Shown one piece after another: positions 51,172-60,052 of a DNA stretch of 64,000 nt. Source of the DNA: Candidatus Roizmanbacteria bacterium UBA1450 (lineage in GTDB: Bacteria; Patescibacteriota; Microgenomatia; UBA1406; GWC2-37-13); contig DCTC01000002.1 in the NCBI GenBank assembly GCA_002329205.1, positions 423,141-487,140 of the forward strand, given 5' to 3'. Within the stretch, counting starts at the first letter, position 1. Every line of letters begins with the position of its first letter. The translations under genes and the position numbers were made by a program. The notes under the pieces were generated by a model. That model worked only from the letters and a program-made list of their open reading frames with translations, was not told the origin of the DNA and did not search any database.

Positions 51172-52323
51172 TTAAAAATATTCTTCTGCCCAGACTTCCT
51201 GCATCCCAGACAGTGGTTCGTCTATATCCATCATTTCAACACCAGTAAAGTCACGGGGTGTAATTTCATTAATAAAGTCATTTTTAATTTTCTGAGCTTT
51301 CCCATAATGAAACTCTGCTTTCATATCCTTTTCGTCGTTATCATATGCACAATACAAACCATATTCGATAAATCCTCTCGTATATCTTCGCATTGGAAAA
51401 GGAAGCTCATCAGTTTCATTGTCCATGACGGCTTCACCTTTTGAATAGATAATGCGGGCAGTTCCTCCAATATTTTTAGGAAGGAATTGAATTAGATTGT
51501 CACCCTGCCATGCATGATGTGGATCATTTGCGGAAAATGTATCGTTGTCATCATATCGGGTAAGGTCGATTTTTTTAGTTTGTGTGTAGTTTGCTCCGTC
51601 AGTTGTCACCTCTATTTTTCTGGCATACATAAAATCTGCTGTCGTAATTGTCCCAAGACCTGACGTACCAATGGCAACATTGGTTGTTCCCAGTAAATAA
51701 TCTCTGTTCACTTTTACTGCAGCAGTGTTCATTTCTTCGAGCCATTCCTGTATCCAATCATCTATAACATCGTCAGATTTTATGAAGGCAGAGCTGTATA
51801 GCTTGTCTTTTATCCGTTGTCTCAACTTTTGTTTTGAATAAAAGGTTGGCCCACCTGGGACAAACCAGTCTGAGTCTGATGTTTCAGCGCCTGTTGCTGA
51901 GTTGAGAAACCGAGTTTTATATGCATATGTTGAAAGCCCTGACGTATCGTCAAATTCTGTATACAGAGAATCTGGGGTAATGTTTACAGTACCACTAGTC
52001 AGCGCTGTTGCAGTTCCCGCTGTACCATCAGTTGACCTTTTAAAAATAACCTGATTATAGTTGATGTCAAATACTGGTGTATCTTTTGGGTGGCTGTATT
52101 TAATAGTTCCTGCTGTATTTAGAGCAGTTCCTGATGGAGCGCCTGATGCAAGAAGTACAATCTCTGTCTGCTCTTCTCCTGTTTTGCCAATCTGTATTGC
52201 ATGTTGTGCAGTAAAGTTATTGAGATTTTTAACAGGAACAACTGTTCCACCTGATGCGACATTTGAGCTTGTATAGCTATATTGAGATAATGAATCGAGA
52301 TTGTTTTCAACTTTTAGTATCAT
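51172..52323 (-). CDS. Head-tail adaptor-like protein
   Basis: 383 residues. N-terminal half is a beta-rich Ig-like region (about 1-145). The C-terminal part has helical features of connectors (KQKLRQRIKDKLYSS, VIDDWIQEWLEEMNTAAVKV, about 155-200) and later EYGLYCAYDNDEKDMKAEFH. Such a helical bundle with an acidic C-terminus is typical of adaptor proteins docking below the portal. Overlaps the next upstream gene by 4 nt. Confidence 0.55.
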   Translation of the reverse strand: MILKVENNLDSLSQYSYTSSNVASGGTVVPVKNLNNFTAQHAIQIGKTGEEQTEIVLLASGAPSGTALNTAGTIKYSHPKDTPVFDINYNQVIFKRSTDGTAGTATALTSGTVNITPDSLYTEFDDTSGLSTYAYKTRFLNSATGAETSDSDWFVPGGPTFYSKQKLRQRIKDKLYSSAFIKSDDVIDDWIQEWLEEMNTAAVKVNRDYLLGTTNVAIGTSGLGTITTADFMYARKIEVTTDGANYTQTKKIDLTRYDDNDTFSANDPHHAWQGDNLIQFLPKNIGGTARIIYSKGEAVMDNETDELPFPMRRYTRGFIEYGLYCAYDNDEKDMKAEFHYGKAQKIKNDFINEITPRDFTGVEMMDIDEPLSGMQEVWAEEYF

Positions 52324-53093
52324 GAAAATAGTGGTTTAACTTCAGTAATAATATTTGAAGGACGTATAACATGCTGTTCTCCATATATGCCGCCGTAATT
52401 TGCCCGCGCATCATTGTATGTGTATCCGTCTTCGTTATATGTCAAGCTTTGATTTTCAAGCTGTGCATTTGTGCTTTCGGATTGTGATTTCATTTTCACC
52501 TGCGACACAACACTTTTTAATACCATGCTTTGCGTTATTGCCTTTGGCTTTCTTTCTGCAATAACCATTCGCGGAACAATTGAAATGTTAAGGCTTTCTA
52601 TAGCCTCAACATCAGGGCTATTTATCGATGTTATAAGCTCAAAAACACTTGGTGATATTGAAACACTTCGTATCGCTTCTACACTCGTATTATTGAGTGA
52701 AACGGTAATATTTTGCACAGATACTTCAACAAGCTGATCAACATATACTGTTTCATCCGGTAAGCTCAAAACTACTGATAACACCTGCGGTGATATCGTT
52801 GCGTTTTGTATAACAGATATACTGGGTGGTACAACACTTGTTGTAATATTCAGTACCGATGCTTCAAACAAAACACCAAACACGACTGAACTTTGCGGCA
52901 ATGATAGCTGTATTTCCGCACTGTTTGGCAATATTGTAATACTGCATATGCCGTGATACGGATACCCAACCTCGTTATATGTTAGCCCCGCCTGATTGTA
53001 TGTTGTACAGTTATCTATAGATCTAAACCCGTGATAGTTTGCATACTGTTCGTTGTATGTGTAACCGCTCTGATTGTATGTTGTGCTTGTCAT
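52320..53093 (-). CDS. Virion protein with terminal TYN repeats
   Basis: 257 residues. The N-terminus carries two copies and the C-terminus one copy of an about 19-residue motif, TYNxxGxTYNExxxxYxG (for example YNQSGYTYNEQYANYHGF and LTYNEDGYTYNDARANYGG). Between them lie regular Ser/Ile/Val beta segments (SISPSVFELITSI, ISVIQNATISPQVLSV). No family recognised. Likely a fibre or decoration protein. Confidence 0.6.
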   Translation of the reverse strand: MTSTTYNQSGYTYNEQYANYHGFRSIDNCTTYNQAGLTYNEVGYPYHGICSITILPNSAEIQLSLPQSSVVFGVLFEASVLNITTSVVPPSISVIQNATISPQVLSVVLSLPDETVYVDQLVEVSVQNITVSLNNTSVEAIRSVSISPSVFELITSINSPDVEAIESLNISIVPRMVIAERKPKAITQSMVLKSVVSQVKMKSQSESTNAQLENQSLTYNEDGYTYNDARANYGGIYGEQHVIRPSNIITEVKPLFS

Positions 53094-53096
53094 CTA

Positions 53097-53519
53097 TCAT
53101 CCTAGATTGATAATTCCCTCTGCTGCCCATTGGATAGTAAAATTTCCGCTTGATGATACTTTGTCTGAACCAAAATCTATATATGCAATAAGAGGGCTTG
53201 TTGACCCGACACCTGTGTTTTTGTACAAAACTGCTCCTCGTGCAGTGATTGTAGATGTTCCCCATACCACATCATCAGCGTCATACACGGCTTCATCATC
53301 TGTGTTGTCTTGGGTGACTGTTCCGTTTGCTAAAGACGTACCACCTGACGTATATCCTGTACCTGTTACTTCGTTTGTGACATCATTTTGAAAGTCATGA
53401 CTGTCAGCATCAGGTGTATATGTTGATGTAACAAGCATTACTTTTATATCGCTTGTCCCAAAATGAATACCGGCGTCTAATAATTGTTTTTTAAAGCTGT
53501 TATAAATCACATCAGCCAT
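53097..53519 (-). CDS. Conserved phage structural protein
   Basis: 140 residues. The sequence MADVIYNSFKKQLLDAGIHF then IKVMLVTSTYTPDADSHDFQ, NEVTGTGYTSGG resembles a widespread phage structural protein found near head/tail genes, of unsettled exact role. The C-terminus GNFTIQWAAEGIINLG is typical. Three nt separate it from the preceding gene on the strand. Function: structural, inferred by similarity and place. Confidence 0.7.
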   Translation of the reverse strand: MADVIYNSFKKQLLDAGIHFGTSDIKVMLVTSTYTPDADSHDFQNDVTNEVTGTGYTSGGTSLANGTVTQDNTDDEAVYDADDVVWGTSTITARGAVLYKNTGVGSTSPLIAYIDFGSDKVSSSGNFTIQWAAEGIINLG

Positions 53520-53573
53520 TTTTGTTTGTTTTAATTATTAAGGGTTTAGTTTTTACTAATACGCTTTTCATTG

Positions 53574-53876
53574 TTATTTTCCTGCACTTACAACAGCGCC
53601 AAGATCTGCTGAATTTTCAACCGTTAGTCCATTTTTTGTTCTTACGTCAAAGATATATGTAGAAGGAGCATCACCTGCGGTATCAGTACCACAATTTATC
53701 GTACCTACAACAGTGCCGGAAGTACCTGCGCTGTCATAAATTATTATCCTACCTGATGCCACGCGTTTGGTAATTGTTACTGTATGAAGAAAGTAGGGCT
53801 CGGAAGCAATAGTAGTTGTTCCTGCTGCAGTTCCAATATTTTTATAGTCGAAAATAGGAGGTGTTTGAGTAAGCAT
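53574..53876 (-). CDS. Small decoration- or fibre-type protein
   Basis: 100 residues, beta-rich with Gly/Thr/Ala runs (NIGTAAGTTTIASEPYFLHT, YDSAGTSGTVVGTINCGTD). First gene behind attenuator element 3. Such small beta-sandwich proteins often decorate capsids or fibres. Start ATG 53876 lies 5 nt after the seven T; no ribosome-binding site. Confidence 0.55.
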   Translation of the reverse strand: MLTQTPPIFDYKNIGTAAGTTTIASEPYFLHTVTITKRVASGRIIIYDSAGTSGTVVGTINCGTDTAGDAPSTYIFDVRTKNGLTVENSADLGAVVSAGK

Positions 53877-53881
53877 GGTAT

Positions 53882-53945
53882 AAAAAAAGACACTGATAAT
53901 ATTTCAGTGCCTTCTGTAACACATGCGGCAGTCCCATATACTGCA
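53882..53945 (-). promoter_or_regulatory. Late-leader attenuator element 3
   Basis: On the complement: GCAGT (53944-53940) pairs with ACTGC (53932-53928) around TATATGGG-like loop bases; linker CGCATGTGTTACAGAA; terminator GGCACTGA/TCAGTGTC (one G-U) at 53911-53889 with a 7-nt loop; then seven T (53888-53882). It is the clearest match to the shared GUGUUANAGAA linker and GGGACUG 3' arm. Confidence 0.77.
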
Positions 53946-53950
53946 TCTAC

Positions 53951-53979
53951 ATTATATATATTTTAGGGATGTTTGTAAA
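53951..53979 (-). promoter_or_regulatory. Late promoter P3
   Basis: Complement: TTTACA (53979-53974), 17-nt spacer, TATAAT (53956-53951). The -35 box lies inside the 3' end of the glycosyltransferase gene. Confidence 0.75.
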
Positions 53980-55126
53980 TTTCTTTCTCTAGCTTCTCAA
54001 GATAAGGTTGCCACTTTTCTTTAAATATCTTTTTACTATCATAATTATCTACCATAAACTTTCGGGCTTGCTCTCCCATTTTTACCCTGTCTGACTGGTA
54101 AATTCTCATCATGCAATCATAAAGCGATTTTACATTGGGAACCGCCACATACGAATGCAGCTGATCATATCTTTTAACTACTGAATCGCAAATCTCACCT
54201 GTTATGTGATTTTTCACTAGCTCAGGCATTGCCGTAAAGTTGTTTGTGACGACCGGAACACCGCAAGCTTGTGCCTCGATAATAGGCACTCCAAAGCCTT
54301 CATTTGTAGAAGGACAAAGAAGCATGTCAAAACAGTTATATACTCGTGCCATTGCCTCTTTCCCCATTTTAAAAGTCATTTGATACGTGTCAGGAAAAAG
54401 CACCTTATCTGCAATACCCAGTTTTGCAGCATACTCTTTTATGGGAAATCCTCCAGGAAAATCCGGCGTTGTGTGAATGTATAGCATTGCATTGGGTACT
54501 TTCTGTATAAAAAGCTGAAATGCTTCAAGAACTTCCTGAAATGATTTTCTGGGTGGATTGTCTTTATTGGCAGATACCATGCCACACAGAAAGACATCTT
54601 CCGGTATTCCTGATTCTTTTTTTCGTTGTTTTTTGTCCATCGGCTTAAAAACGTCTGTGTCTACTGTATGCTGAATGTATGTGCTGTGAAATCCGTTTCG
54701 CTGCAGCTCTTTTTGACCAAATTCTGAATAAGTGATTATACGGTATGCATATTTAAGTTTATCGATAATATTCGGAGGTGCCGGATCATGATCTATCGGA
54801 ACAATCGGAATCCAGCGTCTTGTCTTTCGTAAATCATCAGGATGAAGAATCCATATATCCTGAAGAGTTAACACAACATCAGCCTGAAAATCTTCACCAT
54901 GCTTGACCAGTCCATCTGACCCGTATACATGATTAATTTTCGGGTAATAACGGACACCATCAAGTTCAAGTATCCCACCTTCTAAGCCATAAAATGCAGA
55001 TACTGCAATCGGGTAACCCAAATCACGAATAAAAGGGACAAGTTCAGCCATCTGTTGTCCATACCCGCTGATTGACCATGGAGCATTACTGTTTATTAAG
55101 ACCCTCAGTTTTTTTTGTTTATTCAT
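53963..55126 (-). CDS. GT4-type glycosyltransferase
   Basis: 387 residues, two-Rossmann GT-B fold: N-terminal VLINSNAPWSISGYGQQMAEL, donor-side FLCGMVSANKDNPPRKSFQE and LCPSTNEGFGVPIIEAQACGVPVV (the Glu-x7-Glu region of family 4). Probably transfers a hexose to a phage or host surface glycan. Overlaps the GT8-like gene by 8 nt. It is part of a cluster with the FkbM methyltransferase, inserted between virion gene blocks. Confidence 0.86.
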   Translation of the reverse strand: MNKQKKLRVLINSNAPWSISGYGQQMAELVPFIRDLGYPIAVSAFYGLEGGILELDGVRYYPKINHVYGSDGLVKHGEDFQADVVLTLQDIWILHPDDLRKTRRWIPIVPIDHDPAPPNIIDKLKYAYRIITYSEFGQKELQRNGFHSTYIQHTVDTDVFKPMDKKQRKKESGIPEDVFLCGMVSANKDNPPRKSFQEVLEAFQLFIQKVPNAMLYIHTTPDFPGGFPIKEYAAKLGIADKVLFPDTYQMTFKMGKEAMARVYNCFDMLLCPSTNEGFGVPIIEAQACGVPVVTNNFTAMPELVKNHITGEICDSVVKRYDQLHSYVAVPNVKSLYDCMMRIYQSDRVKMGEQARKFMVDNYDSKKIFKEKWQPYLEKLEKEIYKHP

Positions 55127-55907
55127 TATTTGATACTAAATAATCTAATCTGTCAGCCACTTCCTCTTTAAAATAAGGCCGATAATTCATCTTCCCTGCG
55201 TTGTTACCCCCTGCCCAATGTATTACTTTGACAGTCCACTCTCTTCCAAATGCACTTTTTTGATCTTTTAACGCAGGAACAACGATATCATCACCACGAA
55301 GTTCTGCTCGTGACCATTCTCCTTTAGATATAAGCCCGTGCCAACAATAGTATTGTGCTATGCCATCCCCGTGATCAAAACAACGGACGTTGTAGTTTCC
55401 ATACCAGCACAATATATTTAATAAATCCTGTTCTCTATACTGAAGCTTGTCAAACCTATCACTAAAACATAACACATTCCAATGATGGGCAAATTTTTCA
55501 CTCCTCATTGCGACAAGCCCACAATTAAAATACTCCACAGGATTAATTCCCCAACCCTCGACAAGTCCATACTGTTGCGGGTCAACCCGGTTCCAATTCA
55601 TAACCGTTCCCACATCATAGTCTGTTGTATTGAGAATATAATCAAGTTTTCCAGTAATGATTTGATCCGCATCAAGTTTCAATACTAAATCATACTCCTT
55701 GAGAAGTGGTTCGGCTACAATAGGAGTTGCTCTATAAAAGAAGTGAGGGTCATCTTTGAGGTATGCTTGTAGTTTTTCTCCTTGTACAATTTTTAGAGGT
55801 AGCTCTTTTTCAGAATGAAACTTACGCAGAGAGTTTTCAAGCATCCGCACATATTTAAGGTTGTTGTCATCAGCTATAGTGAATGCGATTGCTGGTTTTT
55901 TTTTCAT
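55119..55907 (-). CDS. GT8-like glycosyltransferase
   Basis: 262 residues, GT-A type. The motif YDLVLKLDADQIITGKLDYI (about 76-95) contains the metal-binding D-x-D, and YFNCGLVAMRSEKFAHHWNV (about 127-146) matches the substrate-side region of family 8 or related enzymes. Later FDHGDGIAQYYCWHG and VIHWAGGNNAGK. Coupled to both neighbours by 8- and 4-nt overlaps. Confidence 0.8.
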   Translation of the reverse strand: MKKKPAIAFTIADDNNLKYVRMLENSLRKFHSEKELPLKIVQGEKLQAYLKDDPHFFYRATPIVAEPLLKEYDLVLKLDADQIITGKLDYILNTTDYDVGTVMNWNRVDPQQYGLVEGWGINPVEYFNCGLVAMRSEKFAHHWNVLCFSDRFDKLQYREQDLLNILCWYGNYNVRCFDHGDGIAQYYCWHGLISKGEWSRAELRGDDIVVPALKDQKSAFGREWTVKVIHWAGGNNAGKMNYRPYFKEEVADRLDYLVSNNE

Positions 55908-56104
55908 TTCTTTTTTTCTTCAACTTTCGTTTCAAATTCAATGATATTTGCAATGTTTGCATGAGGTGTAAAAAATCGAATGTTTTGTAACGGATAATTT
56001 ATCCAGATGCCGCCATCTGCAAATGTGACATTTTCTGTACTTTCAATTGTTTCACGTTGTCCTTCGACAGGATAAATAAACACAATTTTGTATTGTTTTT
56101 TCAT
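55904..56104 (-). CDS. Small hypothetical protein of the glycosylation cluster
   Basis: 66 residues from ATG 56104 (MKKQYKIVFIYPVEGQRETI); an upstream in-frame start would add 13 residues rich in Ile and Leu. The body is a beta-strand-rich piece (TFADGGIWINYPLQNIRFFT) with an acidic-basic tail (FETKVEEKKK). Overlaps the GT8 gene by 4 nt. No family recognised; possibly a partner of the transferases. Confidence 0.55.
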   Translation of the reverse strand: MKKQYKIVFIYPVEGQRETIESTENVTFADGGIWINYPLQNIRFFTPHANIANIIEFETKVEEKKK

Positions 56105-56126
56105 AAAAAATATAATTATTAATAAA

Positions 56127-56786
56127 TTATCTATGGACAGCACTAAAAGTACTTGCCTCCGTTTTGTTCATCCATTTAAATTCATACCCCAAATCCATAA
56201 ATGTTGTTCTGAAAAGATCCGGACCCATTGCTGACCACTGATGCCATTCTCCTAAAATGACGGGTATTTTATCAACTGATTTTTTAAATCCTTCAGATGC
56301 GATAATCTCACTTTCTGATCCCTCCACGTCAAGCTTCATAAGATCAACCTGATCTATATTAAGATTAGATAACATTTTGTCCATTGTCACGGTTTTTACC
56401 TCTTCAAAATCATCCTTATTGTTTACTTCTGACTTGAGAGAGAACATTGTTGTGTTGTCGTTGTGATAAAACTTAGCCGTACCATTTTCAGAAGATAGAG
56501 CATAAGGATAAATTTCAATGTTTTTTATGTTGTTTTGTTTAACCATTGCCTCGATACAAGCTCTATGCTGTGCAGATGGCTCAACAGAAATAACACGTTT
56601 TGCACGATCTTTAAAAAAGAAAGAAGTAAGACCTATGTTTGCACCCACGTCAACTATGGTAAGATCTTTTTTAAATCGCAAGAAAGGATCATAAATGCGA
56701 TCAAGATATATCTCTTTGAGAATGTGCGGGATGTAAGCGTTTTTGAAGTCTGAAAAAAAGAAAGCCTGTAGTGGTGTTTTAGACAT
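56127..56786 (-). CDS. FkbM-family methyltransferase
   Basis: 219 residues. FkbM motifs: LTIVDVGANIGLTSFFFKDR (about 36-55), VISVEPSAQHRACIEAMVKQ, and the strand VDLMKLDVEGSESEIIAS. Such enzymes O-methylate sugars in surface polysaccharides. First gene of the cluster and behind its own promoter without an attenuator. Adds a methyl to the glycan built by the two transferases, as inferred from context. Confidence 0.87.
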   Translation of the reverse strand: MSKTPLQAFFFSDFKNAYIPHILKEIYLDRIYDPFLRFKKDLTIVDVGANIGLTSFFFKDRAKRVISVEPSAQHRACIEAMVKQNNIKNIEIYPYALSSENGTAKFYHNDNTTMFSLKSEVNNKDDFEEVKTVTMDKMLSNLNIDQVDLMKLDVEGSESEIIASEGFKKSVDKIPVILGEWHQWSAMGPDLFRTTFMDLGYEFKWMNKTEASTFSAVHR

Positions 56787-56818
56787 TTATCATAAAGTGT
56801 GTTCTTTATCCCAATCTA

Positions 56819-56847
56819 ATAATACCACATACAGACTTCTTTTTCAA
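56819..56847 (-). promoter_or_regulatory. Promoter of the FkbM/GT cluster
   Basis: Complement: TTGAAA (56847-56842), 17-nt spacer, TATTAT (56824-56819). The gene starts at 56786 after a short leader with a weak ATAAAG/CTTTAT hairpin but no U-tract, so no attenuator is present. Confidence 0.65.
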
Positions 56848-56853
56848 AAGATG

Positions 56854-57522
56854 TTACAGGTTTGCCTGATAGCCTTGACTAGATAAGTCAATAGTCGGCT
56901 TATATGTCACAATAAAGCTATCTGCTGGGACGATCCCACCAGTTACTTCAATGCGCACGGCATGTATTGACTGAACTGCTACGAGCGCAGGTGATGCGGT
57001 TCCCTCGCGGGTCATCACTTTTGCTACATCGTTATCAATCCAAAGCCCATGTTTGATGTCTGCGCTACCTGAAATTTTGTTTGGCAATCCGAACACAGGA
57101 GTTGATGCACCTGTTCCTATTGCGTAACCGACATCAAGTGTGCCTGTTTGCGAGTCTTTGGTGTAGGTCATAGTTCCTACTCTTGCAAAAACAGATGTTC
57201 CAGCGGTTGTTCCTCCACCTGATGCTGCGGCAACTGCTATTGTTTCCGTAACTGTTCCCCCAAACTGATCTTGCCCTTTTACAACAAGTGTTGCACCTGT
57301 TGTTGTGCCTGCACTGTATGAGAACAGTACATTTCGCGGATAATCAAGCTCAGTCAGAAGAGGGGCAATCCCACCACTTGCTGCAGTTCCGGCAGCCGTG
57401 CCGATCGCAGCAGGAGCAGTACCCGCATGAAGGATATGATATATCTGGTACATATCCATTTCATCAGGAGATGATTTGTATCCTGCTTGCAATTCAGGTG
57501 AATGTTGTTTTAGTCCTGACAT
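56854..57522 (-). CDS. Decoration/virion structural protein
   Basis: 222 residues rich in Gly, Ala and Thr with beta-sandwich character (GTVTETIAVAAASGGGTT, VQSIHAVRIEVTGGIVP). It has a long Gly/Ala stretch near 35-55. It follows the 115-residue gene in the capsid operon, so it likely covers or stabilises the head. No catalytic motif. Last gene of the operon starting at 59904. Confidence 0.6.
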   Translation of the reverse strand: MSGLKQHSPELQAGYKSSPDEMDMYQIYHILHAGTAPAAIGTAAGTAASGGIAPLLTELDYPRNVLFSYSAGTTTGATLVVKGQDQFGGTVTETIAVAAASGGGTTAGTSVFARVGTMTYTKDSQTGTLDVGYAIGTGASTPVFGLPNKISGSADIKHGLWIDNDVAKVMTREGTASPALVAVQSIHAVRIEVTGGIVPADSFIVTYKPTIDLSSQGYQANL

Positions 57523-57539
57523 AATAATATAGTTAATGT

Positions 57540-57887
57540 TTATAACAAAATAGGCTTTTTGAATTTATTCGAAAAGCTATCTGCTGTTTGAGATACTCGA
57601 ACTTTTTCAAGTATCCGTTCTCCTACCATTTTGGCATAAAGCTTATCTCCCAGATACTGCTTTATGCTTTTGGTTCCTCGATTGAAGCGGTAACAACTAT
57701 ACGCTGCTACCGCCTCAATACGCTCTCCTAGTGCTTCCTCGATGACTAATCCTTCGGTACGATGGTACTTGTCTGCTTCCTTTATAGTTTCTTCAATAAT
57801 CGCATTATTTTTGCGAGGGCTGAAGTCTTTATTAGGGTGTTCGACTATATACTTGTAATCCTTTGGATCTAGTTCACTAGTGTGCAT
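57540..57887 (-). CDS. Head-completion or connector-type hypothetical protein
   Basis: 115 residues, mainly helical and charged (EETIKEADKYHRTEGLVIEE, QYLGDKLYAKMVGERILEKV). Place directly after the capsid gene (3 nt) and size suggest a head-tail connector or completion protein; no family was recognised. Ends in a hydrophobic FKKPILL. Confidence 0.5.
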   Translation of the reverse strand: MHTSELDPKDYKYIVEHPNKDFSPRKNNAIIEETIKEADKYHRTEGLVIEEALGERIEAVAAYSCYRFNRGTKSIKQYLGDKLYAKMVGERILEKVRVSQTADSFSNKFKKPILL

Positions 57888-57890
57888 AGG

Positions 57891-59156
57891 TTATTTTGTT
57901 CTTCGTAATAGACGACCATTGGCCGCTGGACACTTACAAAAGAGATTTGTATACCAGCTGAATACCTTCTGGAATGTGATATAGTCACTTCTTCGAAGTA
58001 ATCCATCTTCAACGAAACTCATATCTGCAACCTGACATACGGTCCATGTATCAAGATTGAGAAGTACCGCTTCACCGTCTCGTACTTCATAGTCAAGGAA
58101 TACACCGACTTTCCCCTGTCCTGCCTCGTATTCAAGACCTGACCATCCTGATACAAGTTCTGTCTTATTAACAGTACGTCGAAGAGCAGTCAGAAGATTT
58201 CCATACTTGGTGTACAAAGATTTATTCATAAACCAAGCATATCGGTCACCCTCTTCAGCATATTCGACCGCATCCATATAGACAGAGTCCATATCTGCAA
58301 TGGTAAGTGCGGCATTTCCATCTTCACCCATTATCTGAGGACTCCATATATCAAGGTCCCGAGATAGTCCGGCATAAGAAGCAGTACCACTTGATAGTGC
58401 TGCTGCATATCCTTGTATTTCGTTATTTGATCCTTCCTCATCACCGTCTACGATGTATACCGCATCATTGGCAACGATAGCAGGTGAGCCTGTTACCACA
58501 ACCGTTCCGGTAGAGTTTCCGCGCGTGTATGAAATAGAAGTGATAGTACCGACATCAGCAACAGCTGTTCCGATACCAATGGCCATTCCAGGAGTACCAA
58601 CAGACAGGTATTTTGTCGGTTTTATGTCTCCGTTAATGGTTCCATACCAGTCAATTGATCTCCCATCATCAAGGCTTGAATCAGGATATTTGACAGTAAG
58701 AGTCCCTGCGCCAACTGACCCTGCAACTTGTGCGACAACGCCTACTCCATCGGAGGCAAACTGACGATTTGCGCTTTTTACAAAATCGTTTTTGATTGCC
58801 CGCATCTGGAATGTCATTGCGCTTTCGACTGCTCCTTTATCATTGGCGGATGCTTTCTTGACAACATCATTAATGTCAAATGTAGCAGTAAGTAATTTCG
58901 GGGAAACTGTTCCACGAGTTGTTGGGGCTGCACCAGTTCTCAACTTGTTGTTTGCTGAGTTGAGGTTTGCAACACCAGTATGACGGTTTGATCTAATAGG
59001 AACGATAAACTCATCGTTCATATATTTAACACCATCGTTTGTTTTGATGACCTGCATGAGTTTTGCTTGCTTTGGTACATTGTCCTGAATGTATGGCTGG
59101 ACAACTTCCAAAAGGGCAGCATTGTAATCAGACAGGGCAAATGCTGTAGTAGACAT
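57891..59156 (-). CDS. Major capsid protein
   Basis: 421 residues, HK97-fold type. Features: helical N-terminus SDYNAALLEVVQPYIQDNV then PKQAKLMQVIKTNDGVKYMN, the RGTVSPKLLTATFDINDVVK strand and the spine-like stretch KNDFVKSANRQFASDGVGVV. The C-terminal domain includes DRYAWFMNKSLYTKYGNLLT and the ending FYTNLFCKCPAANGRLLRRT. Gene order (scaffold, capsid, connector-type) supports it. Assembles the icosahedral head. Confidence 0.88.
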   Translation of the reverse strand: MSTTAFALSDYNAALLEVVQPYIQDNVPKQAKLMQVIKTNDGVKYMNDEFIVPIRSNRHTGVANLNSANNKLRTGAAPTTRGTVSPKLLTATFDINDVVKKASANDKGAVESAMTFQMRAIKNDFVKSANRQFASDGVGVVAQVAGSVGAGTLTVKYPDSSLDDGRSIDWYGTINGDIKPTKYLSVGTPGMAIGIGTAVADVGTITSISYTRGNSTGTVVVTGSPAIVANDAVYIVDGDEEGSNNEIQGYAAALSSGTASYAGLSRDLDIWSPQIMGEDGNAALTIADMDSVYMDAVEYAEEGDRYAWFMNKSLYTKYGNLLTALRRTVNKTELVSGWSGLEYEAGQGKVGVFLDYEVRDGEAVLLNLDTWTVCQVADMSFVEDGLLRRSDYITFQKVFSWYTNLFCKCPAANGRLLRRTK

Positions 59157-59175
59157 GAATTAAAAAAAATAATTG

Positions 59176-59904
59176 TTAATTTTCTGCGCCATAAAGACGC
59201 TCTTTCAAAAGATCGCCGACATTGTCGTCAGTAACTCTGACAGGTTTTGGCTCTTTTTTACCTCCTCCTTGCTCTATCGTTTTAAGAGAAGGATTTTTTT
59301 TGCTTTGTACTTGTTGATCTTTCCAGCTTTTCAGCTGTAGTTCATACATGTCTTCATAGGCTTTCAACGGGTCTTCTATGTTGTATGCCTGCATGTACGC
59401 AAGTACAGCCTTTTTGTTGAATGGTGGTCTTCCGTCAGATCCATCTATTTCTCCTTCCAGTTTTTCAGATGTAGTAAGAATGCTGTCTACATATTTCTGT
59501 TCCTGCATAAACTGTTGGAAGTATTTTGGCAGATCATCTTTTTTAATATATCCTGATTTCTCAAGATCCTCATTGAAGATGATGCCGAGTTTTTTAGCCG
59601 CTTCACGAGCTTTGTTTACATCTGCATTTGTTTCGGTTCCCGCATCTTTTTTTTGTTGAAAAGATTCGAGCTGTTGTCTTGCTTGTGCAAGCTCTTCTTG
59701 TGTGGCTTTATGTTCCTGACTAATCCGACCATACTCCGGCCAAACCTTATCCAGTGACGTATTCCATTTCTGCTCATACTCTCGCGTCTTTCTTCCAAGA
59801 TCGATAAGCTCTTGAGCTTCTTCTGGAGAATACTCCTGATCGTTTATAACAATGTTTGAAGGTGCTTGAGGCGCTCCTTCTTGACCTTGATTTGGGTTAT
59901 CCAT
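59176..59904 (-). CDS. Capsid scaffolding protein
   Basis: About 242 residues. An acidic N-terminal Gln/Glu-rich segment, a coiled-coil middle (QEELAQARQQLESFQQKKDA, about 85-105) and a basic C-terminal tail (KKEPKPVRVTDDNVGDLLKE) are typical of scaffolds that guide capsid assembly. Immediately upstream of the capsid gene in the same operon. ATG 59904 is chosen; a TTG at 59931 adds nine residues without a family pattern. Confidence 0.8.
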   Translation of the reverse strand: MDNPNQGQEGAPQAPSNIVINDQEYSPEEAQELIDLGRKTREYEQKWNTSLDKVWPEYGRISQEHKATQEELAQARQQLESFQQKKDAGTETNADVNKAREAAKKLGIIFNEDLEKSGYIKKDDLPKYFQQFMQEQKYVDSILTTSEKLEGEIDGSDGRPPFNKKAVLAYMQAYNIEDPLKAYEDMYELQLKSWKDQQVQSKKNPSLKTIEQGGGKKEPKPVRVTDDNVGDLLKERLYGAEN

Positions 59905-59963
59905 AATCTTGTATACCAGTCGTATTAGCAAATACGCTGTGTAATTGATAATGTTGACCCAAC

Positions 59964-60048
59964 AAAAAAAGGCCTGGAGACCTAAACTTTTGTTAGGTTT
60001 CCAAGCCTTCTTTCTTCGCTTGAATTGGCTAGTCTAGTTACTAGCTAC
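59964..60048 (-). promoter_or_regulatory. Late-leader attenuator element 5
   Basis: On the complement: stem 1 GCTAG (60045-60041) with CTAGC (60032-60028); linker AATTCAAGCGAAGAAAGAA; long terminator of about 16 bp (GGCTTGGAAACCTAAC with its complement, 60107-59971 region limited to 60007-59971) then seven T (59970-59964). Unlike the other copies, 59 nt separate the U-tract from the scaffold ATG, including GTTGGGTCAAC. Confidence 0.65.
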
Positions 60049-60052
60049 TATT

